Counted from the first letter of the stretch, positions 1 through 9,930 are shown. The stretch is 64,000 nt of DNA from Deltaproteobacteria bacterium YD0425bin51 (GCA_002753225.1 PDZS01000007.1:1-64000); one strand, 5' to 3'. Notes: a model not told the origin generated them from the letters alone. Program-made: numbers and translations.

Positions 1-727
1 TTATTCCAATAACTTGATATAACTGCCATCTTTTATCTTCAAATTTTTCATCAATATCTATGAGTTGAACGTTCTTTGGATAATTAAAATCAAAAGTCAT
101 ATTTCTAAGGTGTTGCTCCGGATATTTAAGAGGTATAAATGACCTTTTATAAAACATTTTTTCTATCCATACCCCATTTTTATAAACATCTACAATTTGT
201 CTCTTCTCTGTATAATAATATTCTAAAGATTTCCATTCTTTTTCTTTGTGCCTAAAAACAATTCCTTCTAAATAAATTTCTTCCAAATTAAATTCTTTAT
301 CCTTATATGGATATGCAATAAATGTCCAATCTTTACAATAGCCAGGTTTAAACCACATAAAATATACAGGGTCTGGAATATAGCCAAAGAAAAATGTAAA
401 CATAGTAGTAAGTGTAAGATTTGATATTCTCAAATCTCTATACACTTTTTTCCCAACTATTTTCCACTCCCCATTTTTATCTGTTAAGGTTTCTTTTGCA
501 TCCCTAGCTCTAACATTTGTAACACCACCACCTCTCCATTCTCTCCATAATCCAACTACTGCTGCGCCTTCTATAGGTTTAAGAGTTTCAGCATCAACTA
601 ACCTCCCAGAATATGTCATGTTAGGAGTAAAAAGGTTTATAACTTTATAAGCACAGGAGTTTAAACAGCATCCTAAAAAAACTATAAATAGAATCGTTGA
701 AATTCTTTTTAATATTTTTATATACAT
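1..727 (-). CDS. lipoprotein with carboxypeptidase-regulatory-like domain, partial (runs off left edge)
   Basis: Reading the minus strand from ATG at 727 gives 242 open codons, and the frame leaves the window at base 1 without an in-frame stop (the TAA visible at 1-3 is out of frame). The N-terminus is a short signal peptide ending in a lipobox-like FLGC-C, so the product is probably an envelope lipoprotein. The first mature domain (SGRLVDAETLKPIEGAAVVG) looks like the beta-sandwich 'carboxypeptidase regulatory-like' fold common in secreted proteins. The rest is aromatic-rich and not recognised. It lies about 50 bp downstream of the Ig-like lipoprotein on the same strand and could be co-transcribed with it. 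Function unknown. Confidence 0.7.
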   Translation of the reverse strand, partial: MYIKILKRISTILFIVFLGCCLNSCAYKVINLFTPNMTYSGRLVDAETLKPIEGAAVVGLWREWRGGGVTNVRARDAKETLTDKNGEWKIVGKKVYRDLRISNLTLTTMFTFFFGYIPDPVYFMWFKPGYCKDWTFIAYPYKDKEFNLEEIYLEGIVFRHKEKEWKSLEYYYTEKRQIVDVYKNGVWIEKMFYKRSFIPLKYPEQHLRNMTFDFNYPKNVQLIDIDEKFEDKRWQLYQVIGI

Positions 728-778
728 AACTTTATTCTCTATATTGATTGTTTGAGATTAATGTTCGCAGAATTTTTT

Positions 779-2170
779 TTAAAAAGACTTTATTTTCCAA
801 ATACCATCTTTATCCTTTACAAATAAAAGATAAAATGAATATTCTTTTCCATCTTTTATAGCTCTGATATCATATTCACATGAATTTTCATTAGAGTTGA
901 TGAACTGGATATCGTTTAACTTTTCAGCCATATCAGAAAGTAAATCAGGATTTGAAGCAAAAGCTTTTTTATAGGCGTCTTTTGTAGAATAGTCAAAAAA
1001 ATCTGCTGCTGCATTTATGTTATGCTTCTTTAATGCTTCTCTCATTCCTTCCCATTTTTCTCTAAGCAAAGCGTCAAATTCAGATTGATCAAAAACTTGT
1101 ATTGCTATTGTATCAGTATAACTATTATTCTGTTCATCTAAAGCTTCGACAGTTAGGTAATAAATCCCTTTTGCTGCAATTTTTACTTTATATTCGCTGT
1201 TATTTTGAGTTTCTATAATTTCAACATTACCATTTCCTGTATATGAAATATATGGTTTATTAGAAAAAACAAATGTTGCTTTCAATTTTATTATTGTCTC
1301 AAAGGGCAAAATTCCAGATTCTAAATCGTTTAAAAGCTGTATGTAATTATCTATTGGCGCTGTATTGATGATAACAGATGACTTTGCAATATTCTTTTCG
1401 CTATCAACGGCTGTTACAGCAATAGTATTTTCTCCGTCTTTTAAAGGAACATGGTTTGCTACAAATTTATCTCCATTCACCATTGCTATTTTATCCGTTG
1501 CTCCATTAACAATAATACCCACTTCTTTTCCTATAGAGTTTGTTATTTCTCCCTGAATCATGACATTATTGCCTGAAATAACTGCTTTATCAATTGGATA
1601 TGTTATTTTTATTGAAAATTGAGGATATGTTACAGTTACAATTATAATAGAAGAAACCATTCCTCCTTTTCCTGTAGCTGTAATTGTATAACAAGTTGTT
1701 TTTTGTGGTGATATTGTTATAATCCCAGTGTTAGATACCTCACCAATTCCTTGATCTATTATTATTTTTGTTGCGTTTTCTGATTTCCATGAAAGATTAG
1801 TTGAACTTCCTTTTAAAATAGTTGCAGGATTAGCAGTGAATTCTATAGTTGGTTTGGGAGAAGTTACTGTAATTTTAACGCTTGCTTTGACTGTAATACC
1901 CTTTTGATTTGTAACTGTAATTGTATAAATAGTAGTTTCAGTTGGAGTTACTGTCTTTTTTCCATTTAATAGGACTTCCCCAATTCCATTATCTATTACT
2001 GCTTTAGTTGCATTTGTTGTGGCCCATGTAAGAGTTGTAGCTTGACCCGAGAAAATATTTTGCGATTCTGCAGTAATAGACACTGTTGGATTACACCCTG
2101 GCAGAAATAATAATAAAAAAATTATATCAAAAAAAAATAGTTTTTGAAGTAATAGAAAAAATCTTCTATT
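779..2170 (-). CDS. lipoprotein with tandem Ig/PKD-like repeats and a C-terminal NTF2-like region
   Basis: The frame is open from 2212, but ATG at 2170 is preferred: it has a GGGGG-type ribosome site just upstream and starts directly with MNRRFF plus a signal peptide. The upstream ATG would overlap glnS. A lipobox (LFLPGC) follows the hydrophobic stretch. Mature domains in order are two related Ig-like repeats of about 85 residues (each with ..IDxGIGEV.. and ..TTxYTIT..), a bacterial Ig/'big' domain (ITYPIDKAVISGNNV), a PKD-like domain, and a C-terminal alpha+beta region (about the last 100 residues) like NTF2/SnoaL-type lipoprotein tails. The likely location is the outer membrane or periplasmic surface. 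No enzymatic motif is seen and the specific role is unknown. Confidence 0.8.
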   Translation of the reverse strand, partial: NRRFFLLLQKLFFFDIIFLLLFLPGCNPTVSITAESQNIFSGQATTLTWATTNATKAVIDNGIGEVLLNGKKTVTPTETTIYTITVTNQKGITVKASVKITVTSPKPTIEFTANPATILKGSSTNLSWKSENATKIIIDQGIGEVSNTGIITISPQKTTCYTITATGKGGMVSSIIIVTVTYPQFSIKITYPIDKAVISGNNVMIQGEITNSIGKEVGIIVNGATDKIAMVNGDKFVANHVPLKDGENTIAVTAVDSEKNIAKSSVIINTAPIDNYIQLLNDLESGILPFETIIKLKATFVFSNKPYISYTGNGNVEIIETQNNSEYKVKIAAKGIYYLTVEALDEQNNSYTDTIAIQVFDQSEFDALLREKWEGMREALKKHNINAAADFFDYSTKDAYKKAFASNPDLLSDMAEKLNDIQFINSNENSCEYDIRAIKDGKEYSFYLLFVKDKDGIWKIKSF

Positions 2171-2192
2171 CATACCTTTTCCCCCTAATATA

Positions 2193-3869
2193 TTATTTTT
2201 GGGATTTTTCAATTTTTGCCCAGGTATCTTTCAATGTTACTGTTCGATTAAATACTAAATTATCTTCTTTTGAATCATGGTCAACACAGAAATATCCCTG
2301 GCGTTCAAATTGATACAGATCACCGATTTTGCTATTTGCTAAACTTTGTTCAACATAACAATCTTTAATAATTTCTATAGATTTTGGATTTAAATCATTG
2401 TCTAATTCATTTGATTCTGATTTTAAAAATAAATTCTCATAAAGTCTAACCTCTGATTTTAATGCATGTTGAGCGGAAACCCAGTGCAGAGTTCCTTTTA
2501 CTTTTCGCCCGTCTTTAGACCCTCCTCCACGGGTTTCAGGATCATGTGTGCATCTAAGTTCAATTATTTCTCCTGTTTCTTCATCCTTTATTACTTCTCT
2601 GCAAGTTATGTAATAAGCGTATCTAAGCCTTACTTCTTGATTTGGAGCAAGTCTAAACCACTTTTTAGGGGGATTTTCTTGAAAATCATCCTTTTCAAGA
2701 TACAGGATTTTAGAAAATGGTACTTTTCTTGTACCCATTGATGGGTCTTCTGGGTTGTTTATTGCTTCCATATCTTCAACTTGGTTTTCAGGATAATCTA
2801 CAATAACAACACGAACAGGTTTTATTACAGCCATAACCCTTTTTGCAATTCTGTTTAAATCTTCTCTTATACAATATTCTAAAAGCTGAAGATCTACAAG
2901 ACTGTCACGCTTTGCGACCCCTATTCTCTGACAAAAATTTCTTATGGATTCAGGAGTAAATCCTCTGCGCCTTAAACCAGCAATTGTTGGCATTCTGGGG
3001 TCATCCCATCCTTTTACATGGTTTGCATCTACTAATTCTATAAGCTTACGTTTGCTCAAAACAGTATAGCTTAAATTTAATCGTGCAAATTCTATCTGTT
3101 TTGGATGGCATTTAACTTCTAAAGTATCTAAAGTCCAATCATATAGAGGTCTATTTATTTCAAATTCAAGTGTGCAGATTGAATGGGTTATACCTTCAAT
3201 TGAATCTGAAAGGCAATGTGCAAAATCATACATTGGATAAATAGACCACTCATTTTTAGTTCTATGGTGATATTCATGCTTAATTCTATAAATAACAGGA
3301 TCCCTCATAACTAAATTTGGAGATGCCATATCAATTTTTGCTCTAAGTACATGGGAACCATCTGGAAATTCACCTTTTTTCATTCTTTCAAACAGATCTA
3401 TGTTTTCTTGAATAGTTCTGTTTCTATATGGGGAGTCTTTACCCGGCTCTGTAAGTGTACCACGATATTCTCTAATTTGCTCTTGGGTTAAGTCACAGAC
3501 ATATGCCTTGCCTCTTTTAATAAGTTCAACTGCGTATTGATATATCCTTTCAAAATAGTCTGAGGCATAAAACATCCTGTCTTCCCAGTCAAATCCTAGC
3601 CATTTCACATCTTTTTTTATTGATTCCACATATTCAACATTCTCTTTACTAGGATTTGTGTCATCAAATCTTAAATTGCAGGTACCTCCAAATTCTTTTG
3701 CAATACCAAAATTTAAGCATATTGATTTTGCATGTCCTATATGTAAAAAACCATTTGGTTCTGGAGGGAATCTTGTAGCGACTTTACCATTATTTTTATT
3801 TGATTTTGCATCTTCAGAAATAATTGTTCTAATAAAATCAGAAGAAATTGTTGTAGTTGTATTTTCCAT
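2193..3869 (-). CDS. glnS: glutaminyl-tRNA synthetase
   Basis: A 558-residue class Ib aminoacyl-tRNA synthetase that charges tRNA-Gln with glutamine. The HIGH signature is HIGH at residues 43-46 within [15 protein letters not shown], and the KMSKS-type loop reads VLSKRKL near residue 272. The family motif RFDDTNP follows the HIGH region, and the C-terminal beta-barrel anticodon-binding half is complete. Length matches the E. coli enzyme closely. The start ATG at 3869 is followed directly by a short flexible N-terminus. The Ig-like lipoprotein gene begins about 20 bp after its stop, so the two may be co-transcribed. Confidence 0.97.
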   Translation of the reverse strand: MENTTTTISSDFIRTIISEDAKSNKNNGKVATRFPPEPNGFLHIGHAKSICLNFGIAKEFGGTCNLRFDDTNPSKENVEYVESIKKDVKWLGFDWEDRMFYASDYFERIYQYAVELIKRGKAYVCDLTQEQIREYRGTLTEPGKDSPYRNRTIQENIDLFERMKKGEFPDGSHVLRAKIDMASPNLVMRDPVIYRIKHEYHHRTKNEWSIYPMYDFAHCLSDSIEGITHSICTLEFEINRPLYDWTLDTLEVKCHPKQIEFARLNLSYTVLSKRKLIELVDANHVKGWDDPRMPTIAGLRRRGFTPESIRNFCQRIGVAKRDSLVDLQLLEYCIREDLNRIAKRVMAVIKPVRVVIVDYPENQVEDMEAINNPEDPSMGTRKVPFSKILYLEKDDFQENPPKKWFRLAPNQEVRLRYAYYITCREVIKDEETGEIIELRCTHDPETRGGGSKDGRKVKGTLHWVSAQHALKSEVRLYENLFLKSESNELDNDLNPKSIEIIKDCYVEQSLANSKIGDLYQFERQGYFCVDHDSKEDNLVFNRTVTLKDTWAKIEKSQK

Positions 3870-3939
3870 AAGATAAACTCCCTATCAAAAACTATTAAAT
3901 AATCAATATTAATTTAAGGATAATTAAAAAAATTGTATT

Positions 3940-4356
3940 TTATGCTTCAATTAGACGGTCTAAAATTAATCCATGAAAACTTTCAGCAGAGGAAGTAAAC
4001 CTCCATCCCATATGATTTAAACAGCGGCTGCAAAGTGCAATTTCCCAATAAAATCCAGGAAACCAAGTGAATTCATTAGTGGGTGTTCCTACATAAAGAC
4101 ATCTTATGGCATTTCTAAAACAACCAATTCTGAATAAAATTCCTTCAGGGTTTACAAATGTATGGCTAAAGTTACCATTTATTTCAATTTTTTCACTAAT
4201 TAATGTTATAACTTGAAGGCATTTGTTGCAGAGCAAATACTTTTCTTCTTCTGGATTATCTTGCTTTTTTTCATCAGTTGATATTATAGTTTTACTTTTA
4301 GTTTTATTATCTAAACGAAAAAAATAGATTAATGGATTTATATAGACTGTTTCCAT
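3940..4356 (-). CDS. CULT-domain (cereblon-like) zinc-binding protein
   Basis: A 138-residue protein with two Cys pairs, C43/C46 (CNKC) and C109/C112 (CSRC), set to hold one zinc. Between and after them is the hallmark of the CULT domain, the ligand-binding fold of eukaryotic cereblon and its small bacterial homologues. The signature is FVNPEG followed by WFPGFYWEIALC, then HMGWRF. The three Trp residues of the ligand cage correspond to W98, W104 and W118. The first 40 residues are low-complexity and charged. It stands alone between glnS and the divergent ABC operon. The cellular ligand of bacterial CULT proteins is not established; call based on motif recognition. Confidence 0.8.
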   Translation of the reverse strand: METVYINPLIYFFRLDNKTKSKTIISTDEKKQDNPEEEKYLLCNKCLQVITLISEKIEINGNFSHTFVNPEGILFRIGCFRNAIRCLYVGTPTNEFTWFPGFYWEIALCSRCLNHMGWRFTSSAESFHGLILDRLIEA

Positions 4357-4387
4357 AGATTCTAAAAAGTACCTTACTTATTAAATA

Positions 4388-4416
4388 TTGACAACTTTTA
4401 TTTTTGGATTATTTTA
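4388..4416 (+). promoter_or_regulatory. candidate sigma70 promoter of the Gld-like ABC operon
   Basis: TTGACA at 4388-4393 is followed after 16-17 bases by TATTTT/ATTTTA around 4410-4416, in the gap between the divergent CULT gene and the ABC operon. A ribosome site (AAGGAGA) precedes the ATG at 4466. The -35 is perfect and the -10 is weak. Confidence 0.4.
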
Positions 4417-4465
4417 TACGCACAGTTTTTAAAGGCTTTCAAATAAATTTGCAAGGAGAAATGGA

Positions 4466-5401
4466 ATGATTAATGTTGAAAATTTAACACGATATTATGA
4501 TGATTTCTGCGCTGTTGATAACATTAATTTTGAAATTAAAAAAGGAGAAATACTAGGACTGCTTGGTCCAAACGGAGCAGGTAAAACAACAACACTTAGA
4601 ATGCTTACAGGTTTTTTAAGACCAAGTTCTGGTAATATTAGTGTAAAAGATTTTAATATTCAAAAAGATCTTCTGGAGATAAAGAAACTGATTGGATATC
4701 TTCCAGAATCAGCACCTCTTTATTATGATATGATAGTGTATGACTATCTTGATTTTATCGCAAATATTAGAGGTATAGAGAGTAACAAGGTAAAAGAAAG
4801 AATACGTAAATTAGCTAATCTTTGTGCCATAACCGCTGTAATGCACAAATCGATAGGAGAGCTTTCTAAAGGCTATAAACAAAGAGTAGGACTTGCTCAT
4901 GCTATGATGAGCGACCCTGAGGTTTTGGTTTTGGATGAACCAACATCAGGACTAGACCCTAATCAGATTATAGAAATTCGTGAAATAATAAAGGAGATAG
5001 GTAAGCAAAAGACAGTTATACTTTCAACGCATATTTTAAGTGAAGTAGAAGCAACATGTGACAGAGTTGTAATAATTAATCAAGGTAAAATAGTTGCTGA
5101 CGGAAATACAGAAACATTAAAACAAGCTGGTGGTAAGCAGCATTTTCTCAATATTTCTATTGCAGGTGTTGCTTTTGATGAGGTCAAGGGATTATTTAAA
5201 AGCTTTAATGAAATTTCAGAGATTTCTTTAATAAATCATGACCAAAATATTTTAAATGTAAAAGTCAAGTGCATATCAGAAAAAGATATTCGTCCTGATA
5301 TCTATAAAAAAATAAAGGAAACAGATTGGATTTTATTGGATTTTCATAGGGAAACAGAGTCCCTTGAAAACATATTCCGAGATCTTACAAAGGAGAACTA
5401 A
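4466..5401 (+). CDS. ABC transporter ATP-binding protein, GldA-like
   Basis: A 311-residue ATPase subunit of an ABC-2 type exporter. It has Walker A GPNGAGKTT at 34-42, the signature LSKGYKQ near 133, Walker B VLVLDEPT near 155, and the switch His in LSTH. The ~80-residue C-terminal extension is typical of GldA/CcmA/NatA-like exporters. It starts a tight operon: 2 bp to the permease, then a GldG-like protein, a DUF4340 protein and a DUF1573 selenoprotein. The order matches Gld-type exporters. In Bacteroidetes GldA/F/G support gliding, but the same cassette is widespread in non-gliding bacteria with unknown cargo. Confidence 0.92.
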   Translation: MINVENLTRYYDDFCAVDNINFEIKKGEILGLLGPNGAGKTTTLRMLTGFLRPSSGNISVKDFNIQKDLLEIKKLIGYLPESAPLYYDMIVYDYLDFIANIRGIESNKVKERIRKLANLCAITAVMHKSIGELSKGYKQRVGLAHAMMSDPEVLVLDEPTSGLDPNQIIEIREIIKEIGKQKTVILSTHILSEVEATCDRVVIINQGKIVADGNTETLKQAGGKQHFLNISIAGVAFDEVKGLFKSFNEISEISLINHDQNILNVKVKCISEKDIRPDIYKKIKETDWILLDFHRETESLENIFRDLTKEN

Positions 5402-5403
5402 TT

Positions 5404-6108
5404 ATGAAAGCTATGAAGAATATTTTTAAAAAGGAATTTAAAGCTTATTTTGTGTCACCTATTGCATATATTGTTATTTCAATTTTCTTGATAGTTACTG
5501 GATGGTTTTTCTTTTCAACTTTTTTTCTTTATGATCAGGCTAATTTAAGGAATTTTTTTGGAATGCTCCCAATTATATTTTCATTTATAGTGCCAGCAAT
5601 AACTATGCGCCTTATTTCAGAAGAATTAAACATTGGATCATATGAGATACTTCTTACTCTCCCTGTTACATTTATAGATGTCATTGGCGCAAAATTTTTA
5701 TCTTGTGTAGCTTTTATAGGAGCTATGCTAGTTCCTACACTGTTATATCCCATTACCATTTCATTAATTGGTGACCTAGATATGGGTCCAGTAATTGGAG
5801 GATATATTGGTGCAATTTTACTTGGCTCTTCTTTTTCGGCTGTTGGCCTTTTTGCTTCATCCATAACCAGAAATCAAATAATAGCATTCATTGTTGGTAT
5901 GACCATCTGTTTTACTTTAACATTAATAGATAAGATGCTATTTTTTCTTCCTAAATCTTTTCTTGGTTTTTTTCAGATGTTAGGCTCTGACTTTCATTTT
6001 CAAAACATTTCAAAAGGCGTTATAGATTCAAGAGATATAATATATTTCTTGTCTGTCTGTTTTATTGGTCTATATCTTTCAAACATTGTTATGGAGGAGA
6101 AAAAATAA
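5404..6108 (+). CDS. ABC-2 type permease, GldF-like
   Basis: A 234-residue integral membrane protein with six predicted hydrophobic segments, starting at MKAMKNIFKKEFKAYFVSP. The N-terminal motif KKEFKAYFVSPIAYIV is characteristic of the GldF family. A cytoplasmic RLISEELNIGSYEILLTLPV segment is the typical coupling region with the ATPase. The stop overlaps the next ATG by one base, so translation is likely coupled with the GldG-like partner. Expected to form the transmembrane channel of the exporter. Confidence 0.9.
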   Translation: MKAMKNIFKKEFKAYFVSPIAYIVISIFLIVTGWFFFSTFFLYDQANLRNFFGMLPIIFSFIVPAITMRLISEELNIGSYEILLTLPVTFIDVIGAKFLSCVAFIGAMLVPTLLYPITISLIGDLDMGPVIGGYIGAILLGSSFSAVGLFASSITRNQIIAFIVGMTICFTLTLIDKMLFFLPKSFLGFFQMLGSDFHFQNISKGVIDSRDIIYFLSVCFIGLYLSNIVMEEKK

Positions 6109-8309
6109 TGGCTTCAAAGTCTGAAAAATATATAAAATTTATCATTTATTTAGTTGCTGTTGTCCTTATAAATTTAGTAAGTTCAACTCTTTTTTTTAGA
6201 ATAGATTTAACCCAAAATAAGTTGTATTCCATTTCAAAAGCAAGCAAAGAGGTTATATCTACAATTTCTGAACCCCTTACCATAAATGTCTTTTTTACTA
6301 AAAATTTGCCTGCACCATATAATAATATTGAAAAATATCTGCATGATCTAATAGAAGAATACTCAGCTTATTCCAATTCATTTTTTAATTACCGCTTTTA
6401 TGATGTTTCTGCAGAAGAAATGGATAGCAGTAAAAAAAGTACTGAAAATCAAGAACTTGCTAAAAATTATGGTATTTATCCTGTTCAGATTCAATTAATT
6501 GAAAAGGATGAAGTAAAATTCCAGAAAGCTTACATGGGTGTGGTTCTTATTCATGGAGATATGATTGAAAAAATCCCAACAATAACTTCAACTGATAAAT
6601 TGGAATACAAGCTTACAACTGCTATTCAAAAGATGAATAATAAAATCAGCGCTCTTCTTAGGCTACCAGAAAAGATTGAGATTAAATTATTTATTTCATC
6701 ATCTTTAATGACAATTGCTCCTTATATGGGTTTAGACAAACTGCCAGAACTTCCTAAAGATTTTACCAATGTTATTGAAAAGCTAAATAACAGGAATTAT
6801 GGAAAATTGAACTTTGAATATATTGATCCTGCAAAAAACGCAAAATTTGAGCCAATTTTGAAACAATATAATATATTAAAGTTAAAGTGGCCTGCTCTAT
6901 ATGAGAAAAAAGTTGAAGCAGGCGAAGGTTACATTGGCATGATAATGACTTATGCTAATAAAGGTGTCGAAATTCCAATAATTAATATCTTACAAATTCC
7001 TTTGATAGGCACAAAATATGATCTTATTGATATGGCAAATTTAGAAGAGGTCATAAATCAACATGTTGAAACATTGATAAATATAAATGAAGATATTGGA
7101 TATTTAGCAGATCATGGAACTTTAAATCTTTGGGGCGATAATCCTATGATGCAGCAAAGGCAAGAGTTTAATTCTGCTTCAAATCTTAAGACCCTTGCAT
7201 CTCAAAATTACTCAATTAAAGACATAAAGCTTTCAGAGACTAAAATCACAGACAGTTTTAACTGTCTGATTATAGCAGGACCTAAAGAGCCTTTTAATGA
7301 TTATGAATTGTTTCAAATAGACCAATATTTAATGAGGGGAAAAAATCTAGCTATATTTTTAGATGGTTTTAAGGAAGTAAATTATGGAGGGGGCATGGGT
7401 GGCAATGTTTCCTATACTCCTCTTGATACAGGGCTTGAAAAGCTTCTTAATCACTACGGGGTTTCAATTAAAAAATCCTATGTCTTAGATGAAAATTGTT
7501 ATAAGCAAAGAGTGCCTCAAGAATATGGTGGAGGGGAGAGGGCTGTATATTTTGCGCCTATAATAAAAAAACAAAAGATAAATAGCAAACTCACTTTTAT
7601 GGAAAATATAAAAGGCTTAATTTGTATGAAAAACTCTCCGCTTTCTTTAGACACAAAACGTATCTCAGATAATGGCTTAAAGGCATTCCAAGTATTTTCT
7701 TCTTCTGACAGATCATGGGAAATGAGTGGGCAGATTAACTTAAATCCTATGTTTATGCAAGCTCCTAAAGCAGATGAACAAAAAAGTTTTCCACTTGCTT
7801 ATTTAATAGAAGGTGAATTTCCCAGTTATTTTGCAGGGAAGCAGGTGCCAGAAAAACCTGAAAAGAAAAAAGATATCAAAGAAACAGATTTAAAAGATGG
7901 TGATAAAGTTCAGGATGATTCTAAAAAAGAAGTAAAACAGACTTCTGATCCTGAACTTTCAAAGATAAAAGGGGAAGGAAATATTATTCCTAAAGGTAAA
8001 ACAGGTAAAATTTTTATTGTCGGATCTTCTGAAATGCTAAAAGATAATATTATAGATGATGAGGGTAAAAGTCCTAATGCAACTTTTGTTATGAATGTCT
8101 TAGATGGACTTAATAATAGGCAAGAAATTGCCTCTATGAGAAGTAAAGAACAAATATTTAATCCTTTAAATGATACTACTTCAGCGCTAAAAACATCTAT
8201 TAAATCAGTAAATATTGTAGGTTTACCGATATTTGTTGCAATATTTGGACTAATAGTTTTTGCTAAAAGACAAAGAAGAAAAAACAGTATTAAGGAGATG
8301 TTTCAATGA
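6108..8309 (+). CDS. GldG-like ABC transporter-associated protein
   Basis: A 733-residue protein with one TM helix near the N-terminus (residues ~10-33), a large extracytoplasmic region and a final TM helix near residues 700-720, followed by the basic tail KRQRRKNSIKEMF. The start of the ectodomain (RIDLTQNKLYSISKASKEVI) is diagnostic of the GldG family. A lysine/glutamate-rich linker occurs near residues 580-625 and the C-terminal part carries a GSSEML segment. It overlaps the DUF4340 gene by four bases. Likely couples the GldA/F exporter to periplasmic substrate; the actual cargo is unknown. Confidence 0.88.
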   Translation: MASKSEKYIKFIIYLVAVVLINLVSSTLFFRIDLTQNKLYSISKASKEVISTISEPLTINVFFTKNLPAPYNNIEKYLHDLIEEYSAYSNSFFNYRFYDVSAEEMDSSKKSTENQELAKNYGIYPVQIQLIEKDEVKFQKAYMGVVLIHGDMIEKIPTITSTDKLEYKLTTAIQKMNNKISALLRLPEKIEIKLFISSSLMTIAPYMGLDKLPELPKDFTNVIEKLNNRNYGKLNFEYIDPAKNAKFEPILKQYNILKLKWPALYEKKVEAGEGYIGMIMTYANKGVEIPIINILQIPLIGTKYDLIDMANLEEVINQHVETLININEDIGYLADHGTLNLWGDNPMMQQRQEFNSASNLKTLASQNYSIKDIKLSETKITDSFNCLIIAGPKEPFNDYELFQIDQYLMRGKNLAIFLDGFKEVNYGGGMGGNVSYTPLDTGLEKLLNHYGVSIKKSYVLDENCYKQRVPQEYGGGERAVYFAPIIKKQKINSKLTFMENIKGLICMKNSPLSLDTKRISDNGLKAFQVFSSSDRSWEMSGQINLNPMFMQAPKADEQKSFPLAYLIEGEFPSYFAGKQVPEKPEKKKDIKETDLKDGDKVQDDSKKEVKQTSDPELSKIKGEGNIIPKGKTGKIFIVGSSEMLKDNIIDDEGKSPNATFVMNVLDGLNNRQEIASMRSKEQIFNPLNDTTSALKTSIKSVNIVGLPIFVAIFGLIVFAKRQRRKNSIKEMFQ

Positions 8310-9208
8310 AGATAAAAAAAGAATACATAATATTAGTTTTGGTTATATTAATTTTATCAGCTTATTTAATTTTTCATTCATATGATAAGAGCAATTATAA
8401 ATTACCAATACTTCCTGTTGTTTCTAAAAAAGATATTACAAAAATTGAAATTTTAAATAAAAATAAAAACATTGAGCTAATAAAGAAGGATGATAAATGG
8501 CATATTGAACCTAAAAAATATGTTGTAGATAATTCTAAAATTGACAGCATGTTAAGCTCAATTGCAAATATTACTTTAACAGCTATGGTTTCTGAATCTA
8601 AAAATTATAATCGTTATGACTTAGATAATGATAAAAAGATTATTTTAAAAGCATGGGTAAATGATAAATTAGAAAGAGAAATAGAACTTGGGAAAACTGC
8701 TCCCTCTTATCAACATACTTTTGTTAAACTTGTCTCAGATTTTCGTGTTTATCATGCAAAAGATAATTTAAAAAATAAATTTGATGAAAGTATTGAAGAT
8801 TTAAGAGATAAAACTGTATTATCTTTTAAACAGGATGAAATTCGAGAGATAAATTTGACAAAAGATAATCTTAAAATAAGCTTGTTAAAAAAAGATGGAA
8901 AATGGACTAACCCTGACAATAAAAAAGTAAAAGAAGATAAATTAAATAGTTTACTTTCAACTTTATCTAATTTAAAGTGTGAGAAATTTATTGAAGATGG
9001 TAAAAAAGAAAGCTTTAAAGACCCAAATATTATTGTTTTGCTTAAAGGGACAAAGGAATATTCTTTATCAATTTTTGTAGCATCAGATAAAGATAAAAAA
9101 AGTTATAAAGGCGTCTCGTCTGATTCTATAGAGCCATTTGATGTTTCTGAATTTCAGGCTGATGATATACTTAAAAAATCAGATGAGTTTTTAGAAATTG
9201 TTAAATAA
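8306..9208 (+). CDS. DUF4340 domain protein
   Basis: A 300-residue protein with one N-terminal TM/signal anchor (residues 7-24), then two repeats of the DUF4340 beta-rich unit. Each starts with an ..ITKIEILNKNKNIELIKKDDKWHI..-type hairpin (about residues 45 and 170). DUF4340 proteins habitually follow GldG-like genes. The gene overlaps its upstream neighbour by four bases (ATGA), indicating coupled translation. Predicted membrane-anchored and periplasm-facing; biochemical function unknown. Confidence 0.87.
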   Translation: MKIKKEYIILVLVILILSAYLIFHSYDKSNYKLPILPVVSKKDITKIEILNKNKNIELIKKDDKWHIEPKKYVVDNSKIDSMLSSIANITLTAMVSESKNYNRYDLDNDKKIILKAWVNDKLEREIELGKTAPSYQHTFVKLVSDFRVYHAKDNLKNKFDESIEDLRDKTVLSFKQDEIREINLTKDNLKISLLKKDGKWTNPDNKKVKEDKLNSLLSTLSNLKCEKFIEDGKKESFKDPNIIVLLKGTKEYSLSIFVASDKDKKSYKGVSSDSIEPFDVSEFQADDILKKSDEFLEIVK

Positions 9209-9225
9209 TAAGGAGTTTATATTCT

Positions 9226-9930
9226 ATGAAAATTAAATTTATTATTACATATTTTATTTTTGTTATTGCATTAAATGCTTATGCAGATAATCAGCCTGAA
9301 CAAGCAAAAGGCCCAGTAGCAGTATTTCCAGAAAAAAATTTTACATTTCAAGGAATACCGGAAGGGGTTGAAGTAGTTCATGATTTTGTTATTCAAAATA
9401 AAGGTACAGATGTTTTAAATATTGAAAAAGTAAAAACAGGCTGAGGTTGTACAGCTGCTTCTTACACAAAGCAGATCCCAGCCGGCGGCGAGGGAAAAAT
9501 AACAATTAAAGTTGATACAACAGGATATGCTGATAGAAGTCTTACAAAACATATTGAGGTTAAAACAAATGATCCTAAAACTCCTGCCCAAGAAATAATT
9601 ATAACAGGCAGTGCTGAAAAATTTGTGGATATAATTCCTCAAAATGTTAAATTAGAAGGTTTGATAGGCAAAGAAATTAAAGAGACTGTAACAATTACAC
9701 CAATTCCCAAATATCCATTTGAAATTATAGATGTAAAACCTGAACAAGAAGGAAATATTAAGTGTACCCTTAAATCTGAAAAGTCAAAATATATTTTAAA
9801 TATTGAAAATCTTAAAAAGGATGTTTCCAGATATTTTGATTCTTTAATTATAAAGACAAACAGTAAGGTACGACCTGAGATAAAAATAAAAGTTTATGGC
9901 AATATAACTGATAAAGCAACAGTTCCTTAG
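9226..9930 (+). CDS. DUF1573 domain selenoprotein (UGA at 9442-9444 read as selenocysteine)
   Basis: The frame from ATG 9226 meets TGA at codon 73 and then stays open to TAG at 9930, giving 234 residues. The two halves form one continuous DUF1573 protein: signal peptide (1-20), VAVFPEKNFTFQGIPEGVEV, IQNKGTDVLNIEKVKTG, then U, then GCTAASYTKQIPAGGEGKI. DUF1573 proteins normally have a conserved Cys-Gly-Cys at this point (..SCGCT..). Here the first Cys is the UGA codon and the second is retained, so the natural reading is Sec-Gly-Cys. RNA structure and unusually GC-rich sequence follow the UGA. A gene caller would split this into a 72-aa and a 101-aa fragment. DUF1573 is periplasmic with unknown biochemistry; a U-x-C pair suggests redox activity. 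Last gene of the ABC operon. Confidence 0.85.
9445..9495 (+). promoter_or_regulatory. candidate SECIS element of the DUF1573 selenoprotein
   Basis: Immediately after the UGA, CTGCTT (9455-9460) pairs with AAGCAG (9469-9474) around an 8-nt loop, closed outside by GGTTG (9445-9449) with CAGCC (9479-9483). An alternative hairpin at 9476-9495 has a GGC loop, 39 nt from the UGA. Which one acts as SECIS is unclear. Neither fits the bacterial consensus perfectly, as the first lacks a G at the loop start and the second lies slightly far. Confidence 0.4.

Noticed and set aside
1365..1556. Plus-strand short ORF within the Ig-like lipoprotein
   Set aside because: Antisense shadow, hydrophobic by chance from the beta-rich codons on the other strand.
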